A stretch of DNA of 32,322 bases from positions 1-32,322 of the forward strand of contig DIYG01000076.1 in assembly GCA_002428935.1 (NCBI GenBank), given 5' to 3'. The notes beneath the pieces are model-generated. The model was not told the origin of the DNA, searched no databases, and worked only from the letters and a program-made list of their open reading frames with translations. This document shows, in pieces, positions 23,774 through 31,750 of the stretch. How positions within the stretch are numbered: the first letter of the stretch is position 1; each line of letters opens with the position of its first letter. The DNA is from Halieaceae bacterium UBA6060 (GTDB taxonomy: Bacteria > Pseudomonadota > Gammaproteobacteria > Pseudomonadales > Halieaceae). The position numbers and the translations under genes are program-made.

Positions 23774-26463
23774 CAGTTGCGGTACGACACGCCGAAGAAG
23801 AATGCCCGCCCAAACTCTGCTTCAACCATTGGCAACTCCTGATCAAATCCCAGAATCTCTCCCCGGCCCTCATCGGTCAGATTAAGAGCATTGAAAGACA
23901 CGGATAAGTGATCAGTGACCCAATAGTTCATCTTGAGATCAACATACTCCTCTTCCGTATCGTAGCGATTGCGGTACTCGCGATCCGTCCGGATACGCTC
24001 GCTCGCCCTAAAGTCCTGATAGTTGTAGGCAATCTTCGCCGAGAATTTCCTGCTGTCATAAAACAGGGCGAGGTTGTAGGACGTTTCGGGCGTACCAATC
24101 ATAGTCACCAATTCATGCGTGGAGCCGTCATCCATCAACACCTGAAACTCGGTGTCCAGGAACGTGGCATTTCCCGAAACACCCAAACCCTCCACGACAT
24201 TGTCGAGCGTCTTAACGAATTGCAGCTCCAACCCGACGACTTCCGTGGTTTCACCGTTGTTAACCGGCTGCGTAACCGAGACGACTTCCTGTTCGCCGTC
24301 GATCTCGATAGTTTCGTCGAAGGTGGCTCGAAAAATCTCATCCTCTATGTCCTTGTAGAAGATATTCGCACCCAGCATGCTCGTACCTTCGTCAAAGTAG
24401 TAATCAAGACCCAAGTCGTAGTTTGACGAGCGACGCGGCTCAAGATCGGGATTTGAACGGGAGAGTTCCAGCTCACTCAGGTTCAAGCTCTCACCCACCG
24501 GTGCAATATCGTTGAACGCCGGCCTGCCCAGGGACTGCGAGTAGGCGGCCGTCAGTTTCAAGTCTTCTCGAATGTCGTAGACGTAGTTGATGGAGGGCAG
24601 CCAGTCGGAGTATCCGCCGGAATTTGACGCATCTGTCCATCCGATACCCGATACATTACGTCGTCCGGTGCCATCAACCGTCGTGTCTTCGTAGCGAACA
24701 CCGAAGATCAGATTGGAGCGCTCGGTGGAATACCCGAACGCCAGGTAGGCTGCGGCCACACGTTCTTCCAACTCGTAGTCTCGCCGATTGTCGTCCCTCT
24801 CCAGATCATTGAGTTCCCATTGATCGGGATTCGCGTCGTAGTGAGTCTGCCAGCTAGAGGTAGCTCTATCGGGATCGATCACAACCAGGCACTGCCCCGC
24901 ACCAAACCCCGGGGGTTGCAGGCACACATTTTCATTGAGCACGCCGGATGCTGCCAACGTGTAGTCATTGAGATCTGTCGGCTCGTAACGGTCTCTGTTT
25001 TCGTCGAAATCTCGTTCAATCTGGCGGTAGGACAATCCGGCGGAGTATGACCAGGCCCCGGAGTCACCGAGTTGGTCCGACCAATCCACTTTCGCTTCGT
25101 AGATATCCTCGTTGAGTTCCCGGTCATCAAACTGTCGTCGATTGGCACCAAAGTTGTCGAAGTTCCTGTTAGCCTCAGGATCCAGCAGTTCAAAAAAGTA
25201 CAGATCACCGCGACGCTCATAGCTAAAAGCGTTGTCGTCGACCCCGTCGCCATCCACATCGCCTTGGAGACGCCACTCGGCCCAGTTTTCGGGGTTGTTG
25301 AAATTCGAGCCCGTGTAGTTCAGTTTGAACGATAGCCTCCGGTCATCACCAAACTCGAGATCACCTCCTCCAGACAACGCCCATACGGAACGCTCAAACT
25401 CGAACTGGCCCAGATAGTGCTGCTGCCTCAGGCTGCTGGCTTCAAGAAGAGTGCCCGTAGTGGCTGTCTGATCCACCAGTACACCGCGGCCCGAATGTCG
25501 TAACAAATCGGTTTGGCGCGCTTCGTCGTCGGTCGCCTGATTCCAGAAACCGCGAACGAAGTACGACTGCTGGTCCGTAGGGCGATACTCTACTTTCGCC
25601 ATACCGCCATAGCGCTCCCGGTCGTTGTGATACCAATAGCCACGACGTTCGCCCGGGACCGCGTGACCTGTTCCAGGGTAGGGAGGATCATCCGGCTGAC
25701 CTGCATCAGCGCCTGTCTCGTCGTAAAAATAGCGAGTCCCGCCAAATTCCACCTGCGGTACGGTACTGTCGCGCTTGTAGTAATTTCCCGTGAGGACAAA
25801 ACCCCAGGTGTCGTTGTTCAGTCGCGACGAGTAAAAGAAATCAGCCTGCCCTGACGGGCCGACGTCACGATATCCCTCATCGTTCTCGTACTGTCCCGCC
25901 TCAGCGTTGATCTTAAGATTGTTCACGGGGTAATCGAATGCGCTGGCCGTTTTGACATTGATGATTCCACCGATCGCACCGCCCTCAAGATTGGGCGTAA
26001 ACGTTTTGATGACTTCAATCTCATCCGCCAGAGATGCAGGCATCACGTCCATAAAGACCCGTCGGCCATTTCTGTCCGGCACGGCAACCGACATACTGTC
26101 AATGGTGGTGTAGTTGTAACTTGCATTGAGAGCACGCACCGTGACGAACCGGGCTTCGGCCTGATCACGCTGGATACCAATTCCCGGCAGCCGACGGAGT
26201 GCCTCTCCGATATTGAAATCAGGAAGGCGTCCGAGATCCGTCGCTGCAACCACGTCAATTACCGAATCCGAAGCTCGTCGCGCGTCGATAGCCTTCCTAT
26301 TCTGGTAGGCCGTACCAACCACAACGACCTCTTCAATTTCTGTGGCTGCGGCATTTTCCTGCGCGTTAGCTTCGCAGACACCCAGGTACAATGGCGCCAG
26401 CGGTACAGCGAGTAACACCTGACGTAAAGAGTGCACTCTTGAGGTCCTGTTGAATCGATTCAT
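23773..26463 (-). CDS. TonB-dependent receptor, Xanthomonas/Caulobacter-type
   Basis: 896 residues from ATG 26463, supported by TAGGAG 8 nt upstream; an ATG 36 bp earlier lacks this. A signal peptide ends near ANAQ, then the TonB box EIEEVVVVG. The plug has the hallmarks of the TonB-Xanth-Caul group: ARRASDSVIDVV, LGRLPDFNIGEALRRLPGIGI, RFVTVRAL, and EVIKTFTPNLEGGAIGGIINVKT. The C-terminal barrel ends in FFGVSYRN. This group mostly imports glycans and related organics and is often found next to sugar regulators and transporters, as here. It is coupled to a glycerophosphodiesterase and divergent from a ROK regulator. The barrel is rich in Asp and Glu. Confidence 0.92.
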   Translation of the reverse strand: MNRFNRTSRVHSLRQVLLAVPLAPLYLGVCEANAQENAAATEIEEVVVVGTAYQNRKAIDARRASDSVIDVVAATDLGRLPDFNIGEALRRLPGIGIQRDQAEARFVTVRALNASYNYTTIDSMSVAVPDRNGRRVFMDVMPASLADEIEVIKTFTPNLEGGAIGGIINVKTASAFDYPVNNLKINAEAGQYENDEGYRDVGPSGQADFFYSSRLNNDTWGFVLTGNYYKRDSTVPQVEFGGTRYFYDETGADAGQPDDPPYPGTGHAVPGERRGYWYHNDRERYGGMAKVEYRPTDQQSYFVRGFWNQATDDEARQTDLLRHSGRGVLVDQTATTGTLLEASSLRQQHYLGQFEFERSVWALSGGGDLEFGDDRRLSFKLNYTGSNFNNPENWAEWRLQGDVDGDGVDDNAFSYERRGDLYFFELLDPEANRNFDNFGANRRQFDDRELNEDIYEAKVDWSDQLGDSGAWSYSAGLSYRQIERDFDENRDRYEPTDLNDYTLAASGVLNENVCLQPPGFGAGQCLVVIDPDRATSSWQTHYDANPDQWELNDLERDDNRRDYELEERVAAAYLAFGYSTERSNLIFGVRYEDTTVDGTGRRNVSGIGWTDASNSGGYSDWLPSINYVYDIREDLKLTAAYSQSLGRPAFNDIAPVGESLNLSELELSRSNPDLEPRRSSNYDLGLDYYFDEGTSMLGANIFYKDIEDEIFRATFDETIEIDGEQEVVSVTQPVNNGETTEVVGLELQFVKTLDNVVEGLGVSGNATFLDTEFQVLMDDGSTHELVTMIGTPETSYNLALFYDSRKFSAKIAYNYQDFRASERIRTDREYRNRYDTEEEYVDLKMNYWVTDHLSVSFNALNLTDEGRGEILGFDQELPMVEAEFGRAFFFGVSYRN

Positions 26464-26520
26464 AGTTCGCGCTCCTAGAAGAACGATCGCTAAATTCAAA
26501 TTTCAAGACAGCCTATAATT

Positions 26521-26531
26521 CACTTTATGTG
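26521..26531. promoter_or_regulatory. candidate ROK operator, receptor-proximal
   Basis: CACTTTATGTG is an imperfect palindrome (4 of 5 arm pairs) located 58 bp upstream of the TonB receptor start. It matches the second palindrome in 10 of 11 positions and is 53 bp from it, about five helical turns. Confidence 0.5.
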
Positions 26532-26572
26532 TTCTTATAGGTTCCTTGAACGACAATAATTGCTATATTAAT

Positions 26573-26585
26573 ACACATTATGTGT
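26573..26585. promoter_or_regulatory. candidate ROK operator, regulator-proximal
   Basis: ACACATTATGTGT is a perfect palindrome with 6-bp arms around one base, 70 bp upstream of the ROK start. A TATATT and TAATAC lie just before it and could be a -10 for the regulator. A lone half-site TATGTG occurs at 26601-26606, about two turns downstream. Confidence 0.55.
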
Positions 26586-26654
26586 GTCTTTTGTGACATC
26601 TATGTGAAGATACGCTGCAGCCCACGTTGAGCAGCTCCTGACGGGCCTAAAAAT

Positions 26655-27794
26655 ATGATTGAAGTTCAGACAGTTGCGGATCTAGGTCTATCGCGGAGAG
26701 AACGGGACCTGCTCCACGTGTTGTTCCGTAAAAGCCAGCTGACCCAAGGACAACTGGCGCGGCAGCTTGGCGTTACTCAACAGAGCACATCCAGGCTCGT
26801 GGCGTCGCTTATGGAGAAAGATTTACTTGTCGAGGGGGAACGGCTAGCCGAAGAAGGAAAACGTGGCTATCCAAGTACCGCTGTACGCCTGCAACCGAAC
26901 AGAGCGATTTCCGTCGGGGTCTCCATTATGGCGGACGCGGTCTCCATCGCACTGATGGACCTCGCCGGTGACGTTCTCGAGGAGCGATTCTCCGACGAAG
27001 TCGATCTGTCCTACGAGGGCATCACAAGATGGCTAGAACGATCTCTTGAAGAGATGCTCGAGGCGGCACATTCCTACAAAGAGGCGATCCTCCTCGGCAT
27101 GGGTGTCGGTATAACCGGCTCACGAATTAAAGACGCGCAAGGATTCAATACCCCGCACTCTCTAGAAGAGTGGTGGAGCATCGACATTCCGAGCCGGTTC
27201 TCGGAGAAATTTGGTATCCCAGTTTGGGCGGACAACGACGGCAACGTAGCGACACTGGGCGAGAGCCTGATGGGGGTGGGTAGAACGGTGGATAGCTTCG
27301 CCTACGTTTACATTGCCACTGGGGTCGGTGGCGGCCTGTGCCTCGATGGACAGATTTGGCGAGGGCGCTGGGGAAACGCGGGCGAATATGCGGGCGGCCT
27401 ACCGCCCAACATTTACCCCTTCCCGAACCTTGAACTGTTGCGCCAACTCGCTAGCAAGGACGGCGAAGACGTGCCTACCATCTCCAAGCTGATTGAAAAG
27501 TTTGATCCGTCGTGGCCCGCGATTAGCGAATGGATATCCAGGGTTCGAGACTCAGTCTCGATCATTGCCTCCAATGCATCGGCAATTCTTGATCTAGAGA
27601 CTATCGTACTCGGCGGGAGAATACCCCGTGAACTGTCGGACAGACTCATTCCCGCGGTCGAGTTTTTTGATCAGCGTCGGAGGTCAATTGAACGTCCCCA
27701 CGCAAAACTGGTCGCCGCCGCAACCCCGGGGGACGCGACCTCCATAGGGGCCGCCGCGTACGCGATGGAAAGATCGTTGTTCTCTGCCCAATAG
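26655..27794 (+). CDS. ROK family transcriptional regulator lacking the zinc motif
   Basis: 379 residues. An N-terminal winged helix-turn-helix (about 29-52; LTQGQLARQLGVTQQSTSRLVASL) is fused to a ROK sugar-kinase-like domain with NDGN (194-197) and the phosphate-binding TGVGGG (222-227). NagC/Mlc-type ROK repressors bind sugars or sugar phosphates. The usual GEIGH...CxCGxxGC zinc signature is replaced by GEYAGGLPPNIYP with no cysteines, so effector binding is probably altered. It is divergent from the TonB receptor and 27 bp before a GPH-type symporter, which it likely controls. There is no strong Shine-Dalgarno before the ATG. Confidence 0.88.
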   Translation: MIEVQTVADLGLSRRERDLLHVLFRKSQLTQGQLARQLGVTQQSTSRLVASLMEKDLLVEGERLAEEGKRGYPSTAVRLQPNRAISVGVSIMADAVSIALMDLAGDVLEERFSDEVDLSYEGITRWLERSLEEMLEAAHSYKEAILLGMGVGITGSRIKDAQGFNTPHSLEEWWSIDIPSRFSEKFGIPVWADNDGNVATLGESLMGVGRTVDSFAYVYIATGVGGGLCLDGQIWRGRWGNAGEYAGGLPPNIYPFPNLELLRQLASKDGEDVPTISKLIEKFDPSWPAISEWISRVRDSVSIIASNASAILDLETIVLGGRIPRELSDRLIPAVEFFDQRRRSIERPHAKLVAAATPGDATSIGAAAYAMERSLFSAQ

Positions 27795-27821
27795 TCGCCC
27801 CCTCCGACGGTCGGTAGTGAG

Positions 27822-29117
27822 ATGCGGCTAGTAGCCTACGCATCGGCGAACGCAGGCAAGAGTGGCGTTGCCTCGTTTCTCGAGATCTACGGACTGTTCT
27901 ACATTTCCCAGGTACTGGGTATCCCCACGCCCGTTGCAGGCATCCTTCTCACTACGTCGGTACTTTGGGATGCCATCACCGATCCGATCGTCGGCTGGAT
28001 GCTAGATCGCGTCGGATTGTCTACGAAGAACATCACTTGGTGTTTCGTGCTAGGTGGTGCGGTTGTCGGCGCTTGCCTACTCATGCTCCTCGCAATGACG
28101 CTGCTTCCGTCTCCCGCTGGGACGTTCTGTATTCTCCTCCTGCTCCTCACATTCCGCACGGCATACACGGTAATCGATGTGCCCCACAACACGCTCATCG
28201 GGTTTGTCGCAGCCTCTCCGAAGGCAAGAACACGAGTGGCAGGGCTGCGTATTCTCTTTAGCGGACTTGGACGGTTGGCGACCACAGTGGCTGCCGCACA
28301 GCTAATCAGTCCCGGCGCTGAAGACATGAAGCCCGACGAGCTACTGAATCTCGGAGGCGTTCTCACCGGGCTACTGATCATCACTCTCTACGCTGCCGTC
28401 GGGTCACTGAGCGCCATTTCACCGGTCGCTCCCATACGTCAAAGAAGCTCGATCGTTGAGACTCTAAAATTCTGCACTGCCAACGCGCCGCTTCGAAGAC
28501 TTTTCTTGCTCTCGATACTCAACTCCGTTGCGTTTCCGGTCCTCGCGATTGTGCTCGTCTACGCTGACACGGTCGAAATCACTCATCAAGGTAACCCGAT
28601 CCCATCGTTTGTCACCGTGCTCGTAATGGCACAGCTCCTCTCACTGGCACTCTGGGACGCACTGGCACGGCACCTGTTGGGCCGCTGGACGACATTGAGA
28701 GTCGCCTACGCGATGCTCGCGCTGGCGGCCTTTGCATTGACTTACTCAAATGCCGCAGGTCTATTACTGCTGGTCATTACAATGATCGCGGGGGGAGCCC
28801 AGAGCGGTGTTTCGATGATGAACTGGGCCCTGCTACCCGATGCCCTTGAAGCGAATAAATCAGGCGACGTACCAATATTTGGCGTTTTTGGCTTGTTAAC
28901 CCTGGCGAACAAGATAGCCAGCAGTCTCGCACCCACCATTGTAGGCCTCTTGTTAATGTGGGTTGAGCTTGGCGGTGAGCCCTCTAACGCCGATTCATCG
29001 ATCACAGAATTCCTGCGCCTCACCGGCGCGCTACTAACAGGAATTAGTGTTGCTTGCCTGTGGGTTAGTCGAAGAAGCAACTTTTCTGCAACACCGCCGC
29101 GGACCTCTTTCAGATGA
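27822..29117 (+). CDS. GPH-like (MelB-type) sugar:cation symporter, MFS
   Basis: 431 residues with about 12 transmembrane segments. The N-terminus (MRLVAYASANAGKSGVASFLEIYGLFY) and the loop TTSVLWDAITDPIVGWMLDR carry the WDAITDPIVG motif typical of glycoside-pentoside-hexuronide:cation symporters. Later, FRTAYTVIDVPHNTLIGFV is also characteristic. Members import oligosaccharides and glycosides with H+ or Na+. It is 27 bp after the ROK gene and likely in its operon. It would complete the route from the outer-membrane receptor, through periplasmic phosphodiester cleavage, to the cytoplasm. The substrate is not known. Confidence 0.88.
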   Translation: MRLVAYASANAGKSGVASFLEIYGLFYISQVLGIPTPVAGILLTTSVLWDAITDPIVGWMLDRVGLSTKNITWCFVLGGAVVGACLLMLLAMTLLPSPAGTFCILLLLLTFRTAYTVIDVPHNTLIGFVAASPKARTRVAGLRILFSGLGRLATTVAAAQLISPGAEDMKPDELLNLGGVLTGLLIITLYAAVGSLSAISPVAPIRQRSSIVETLKFCTANAPLRRLFLLSILNSVAFPVLAIVLVYADTVEITHQGNPIPSFVTVLVMAQLLSLALWDALARHLLGRWTTLRVAYAMLALAAFALTYSNAAGLLLLVITMIAGGAQSGVSMMNWALLPDALEANKSGDVPIFGVFGLLTLANKIASSLAPTIVGLLLMWVELGGEPSNADSSITEFLRLTGALLTGISVACLWVSRRSNFSATPPRTSFR

Positions 29118-29525
29118 CCCAATTGATGGCCGCCGAGTTATCCTAAACAGAGAAAGCACAGAAAGCCGCATGAAAATTGGACCAGCTTCGGAGTTAAGCC
29201 CAACTCTATGGCGGCAAGAGCGCTTCGCCAACAGCCGATAAGGATCAAAAGCGGAAGTAGCGCACTGACGAGGCCGAATGACCGCTTTCGCGTATCACCC
29301 CTGCGCCTCGAGCCGCAGCATTAACAGGCGGCGGCACTTATTCGCTTGACGGAGTTGTAGCCATACGTCACTGTAAGCGTAGCTAGATAAAGGCTCTGCG
29401 CAATATCCTCGCTCGTTCGATCGCCCCTGATCTCTCGTCCCGATTTTCTTGTTCTATTGCTCGACATCCAGCAAGTGCTGCGCGTGCAGTGCGACTAAAT
29501 TTACAGTGAAAATCAGGAATTACAC
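29118..29525. other. 408-bp intergenic region before the cold-shock gene
   Basis: I see no credible gene here. An inverted repeat AAAGCGG/CCGCTTT (29248-29254, 29282-29288) with a 27-nt loop could terminate the symporter transcript weakly. The last 100-150 bp probably hold the promoter and long leader of the cold-shock gene, but no convincing -35/-10 pair was found. No tRNA or known riboswitch was recognised. Confidence 0.5.
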
Positions 29526-29735
29526 ATGTCAGAGACAGTAAGCGGTACCGTCAAGTGGTTTAATGAAACGAAAGGATTCGGTTTTATCGAGCGTGAAGGC
29601 GGACCCGACGTGTTTGCGCACTTCAGCGCCATCCAAGGTAGCGGCTTCAAGACCCTCACCGAAGGACAGCAAGTTACGTTCACGGTGACTCAGGGCCAGA
29701 AAGGCCCTCAGGCCGAGAACATCGTGCCTGCGTGA
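29526..29735 (+). CDS. cold-shock domain protein (CspA family)
   Basis: 69 residues, the normal length for a bacterial cold-shock protein. RNP1 is KGFGFI (16-21) and RNP2 is VFAHF (29-33). The N-terminal GTVKWFNETKGFG and C-terminal GPQAENIVPA are canonical. These proteins bind single-stranded RNA or DNA and melt RNA structure; several respond to cold or stationary phase. An AGGAA ribosome-binding site precedes the ATG. A strong terminator follows 20 bp after the stop, so the gene is monocistronic at its 3' end. Confidence 0.95.
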   Translation: MSETVSGTVKWFNETKGFGFIEREGGPDVFAHFSAIQGSGFKTLTEGQQVTFTVTQGQKGPQAENIVPA

Positions 29736-29754
29736 CGAACAAGCAGGTTGTAGG

Positions 29755-29782
29755 AAAGCGGGCTACGAGCCCGCTTTTTTAT
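29755..29782 (+). terminator. Rho-independent terminator of the cold-shock gene
   Basis: AAAGCGGGCT (29755-29764) pairs perfectly with AGCCCGCTTT (29768-29777) across a 3-nt loop, followed by a T run interrupted by one A. Confidence 0.92.
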
Positions 29783-29816
29783 TTTTGTGCCCGCACTTCA
29801 TCAGCCACGAGTGCAA

Positions 29817-30077
29817 CTAGGGTACGGGGTTAAAACCAGTAGCAATCCCGGACGCCCTCTTGTAGTGCCCGTCGCAAATCGTTTGTCGGCGCACTCTTCC
29901 ATCGCAGGATATCTGCCAAAACCGACGCACGGTTCCATCGGGGTTTTGCGTGAACTCGAAGCGGTGTGAAACCGTATCGCCAGAGGCGATGTCTTCGGTC
30001 TGCGCCGTGTAGAACACTCCTCCATCCCTGGCCTCACCCCATAAGAAAGACCTCCTGGGATAGCCTACAAGAAAGCC
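29817..30077 (-). pseudogene. decayed C-terminal fragment of a DUF1579-like protein
   Basis: An open minus-strand frame without a good start. Its middle reads DGGVFYTAQTEDIASGD, TVSHRFEFTQNPDGTVRRFWQ and ICDGHYKR. This resembles the C-terminal pattern of small DUF1579-like proteins (an F/W-rich strand with DGxVRQxWE, then FDGxY). The expected GGxxW segment after the WQIS block is changed to CDGRVRR. The N-terminal two-thirds of such a protein is missing. The fragment is preceded by a stop at 30078-30080. I regard it as a relic; a short GTG-started peptide (29817-30017) is the alternative. Confidence 0.4.
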
Positions 30078-30154
30078 CTAAAAGCTTAAGGTCGGGCAAC
30101 TCAAAGACCATTTAATATTTTATTTTTTAAAACCAATCATAACGATATTTAAAT

Positions 30155-30183
30155 TTTACATACGCTTGTCAGATACAGATACT
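30155..30183 (+). promoter_or_regulatory. candidate promoter of the dabBA operon
   Basis: TTTACA (30155-30160) and GATACT (30178-30183) are 17 bp apart, matching five and four of six consensus positions. They lie 26 bp before the dabB start codon, downstream of a strongly AT-rich stretch (about 30110-30158) that could hold a regulator site. No regulator gene is adjacent within the window. Confidence 0.35.
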
Positions 30184-30208
30184 GCGGCCGCACTCACGGA
30201 GATTACCC

Positions 30209-31750
30209 ATGAACGGCAACTGGACTGACATCGCGTTTATCGCCTTGCCCCTGATTTACCTACTCAGCGCCGCCACGGCTCCTCTCCTTAGTAACACCGC
30301 TGGCTGGCGACTGTTGCAAGTTCATGGTTTGCTGGCGCTGCTACTGGCCCTTGCCCTGCCACTGCTTGAAGCGCCGGTTTCAGGATTCTTCGCCAGCGAG
30401 GGACTCAACGCGACGATGACCATTCTGGTCGCATTCATCGGTCTCATCGTGGCGCGGTTTTCCCATCACTATCTCGACGGCGACAATGGCCAGGCACGGT
30501 TTCAGCGCTGGTTACCCCTGACCCTGGGCTGCGTCGCCATTGTCGTCACTACCAATCACTTTGCCGTGCTCATCATCGCCTGGGCCGGTATCAGCCTGAG
30601 CATGCATCAGCTCCTGATGTTTTATCCCGACCGAAAACGCGCGGTGCTCGCGGCACACAAGAAATTCCTCTTTGCCCACTTCGCCGAGCTCTGTCTCGTG
30701 ACCACCGCGGTCATCCTGTATCTGGAGCATGGCAATTTATTCCTGGATCAGATCCTCGCCACCTATTCCTCCGCGGACGCTTCCTTGAGCACCTCAATGC
30801 AAATCGCAGCGCTACTGCTCGCGAGCGCGGCCATGATTAAGTGCGCCCAGTTCCCCATGCACGGCTGGCTGATTCAAGTGGTTGAGGCCCCCACCCCCGT
30901 ATCGGCCCTGCTCCATGCCGGTGTGATCAACCTCGGCGGCTTTTTGCTGTTGGCCATGGCTCCGCTGATGCAGCATGCCCATTTGGCCAATGGGTTGATC
31001 CTTGTTGTCGCCGGCTTGACCTGCATTGCAGCAGCGTTGATTACCATGACGCGCGTCAGCATCAAGGTACTGCTCGCCTGGTCTACGGTCGCGCAAATGG
31101 GCCTGATGCTGGTCGAGTGCGCTATGGGGCAATACGGTCTGGCCCTGCTCCATCTGGTGGCCCACTCCTGCTACAAGGCCTACGCCTTCCTTGCTGCGGG
31201 GGGCGAAGTGGAAAACTATCTGCGCAAGCAGCTAGCTCCCGCCCACAAGCCCGGCGTGGCCGCACTGCCGACATTGTTTGCTATTGCCGCTGCTGTGGTG
31301 CTGCTCCTGGTTGTCGGTGGACAACTCGGTGCTGACGCGAGTCTGTGGCTACTTCTCGCCCTGTTCCCAATCATTCTTCTCAGCGAGCGAAGCAGCCTAC
31401 TAACGCGCGCATCGATGATTACTACCCTGGGATTTGGCGGTCTGTTGGTAATGGCTTATGGCGTGCAGAAATATCTGTTCAGCGCCCTGGCCCCGGCCAG
31501 CGCATTGCCCAGCCTCGCCGAGGCCCTGTGGTGCGCGCTGCTAGTCACCTTGCTTATCGGCTCCTATTGGCTGTTGCGCCAGCACGGAGCGAGCCCCCTG
31601 GGACGGACGCTTTATCGCAATCTATATGCCGGTTTCTATCTGGATGAGTGGTCCACCCGCGTAACTCTAGCGTTATGGCCCGCGAAGCTGCCCAAACGCG
31701 CTGCCGCACGAAAGGCAACGACCTACATCGACCAGGAGCACGTTTCATGA
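30209..31750 (+). CDS. dabB: DabB-like inorganic carbon uptake membrane subunit
   Basis: 513 residues, highly hydrophobic, with about 12-14 transmembrane segments. It belongs to the NuoL/MrpA proton-translocating antiporter-like family. The core ion-channel block is present: a lysine in AMIKCAQFPMHGW (about 208-220) and EAPTPVSALLHAG (about 225-237). The gene is followed immediately, with an ATGA overlap, by the DUF2309 protein DabA. That pairing identifies DabB rather than a Complex I subunit. DabAB is an energy-coupled system that accumulates inorganic carbon, using the cation gradient to drive one-way CO2 hydration. A GGAG ribosome-binding site precedes the ATG. Confidence 0.88.
   Translation: MNGNWTDIAFIALPLIYLLSAATAPLLSNTAGWRLLQVHGLLALLLALALPLLEAPVSGFFASEGLNATMTILVAFIGLIVARFSHHYLDGDNGQARFQRWLPLTLGCVAIVVTTNHFAVLIIAWAGISLSMHQLLMFYPDRKRAVLAAHKKFLFAHFAELCLVTTAVILYLEHGNLFLDQILATYSSADASLSTSMQIAALLLASAAMIKCAQFPMHGWLIQVVEAPTPVSALLHAGVINLGGFLLLAMAPLMQHAHLANGLILVVAGLTCIAAALITMTRVSIKVLLAWSTVAQMGLMLVECAMGQYGLALLHLVAHSCYKAYAFLAAGGEVENYLRKQLAPAHKPGVAALPTLFAIAAAVVLLLVVGGQLGADASLWLLLALFPIILLSERSSLLTRASMITTLGFGGLLVMAYGVQKYLFSALAPASALPSLAEALWCALLVTLLIGSYWLLRQHGASPLGRTLYRNLYAGFYLDEWSTRVTLALWPAKLPKRAAARKATTYIDQEHVS

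Noticed and set aside
30209..31750. NADH-quinone oxidoreductase subunit L
   Set aside because: The protein is in the NuoL/MrpA superfamily, but it is alone, shorter than NuoL and overlaps a DUF2309 gene, which identifies DabB.
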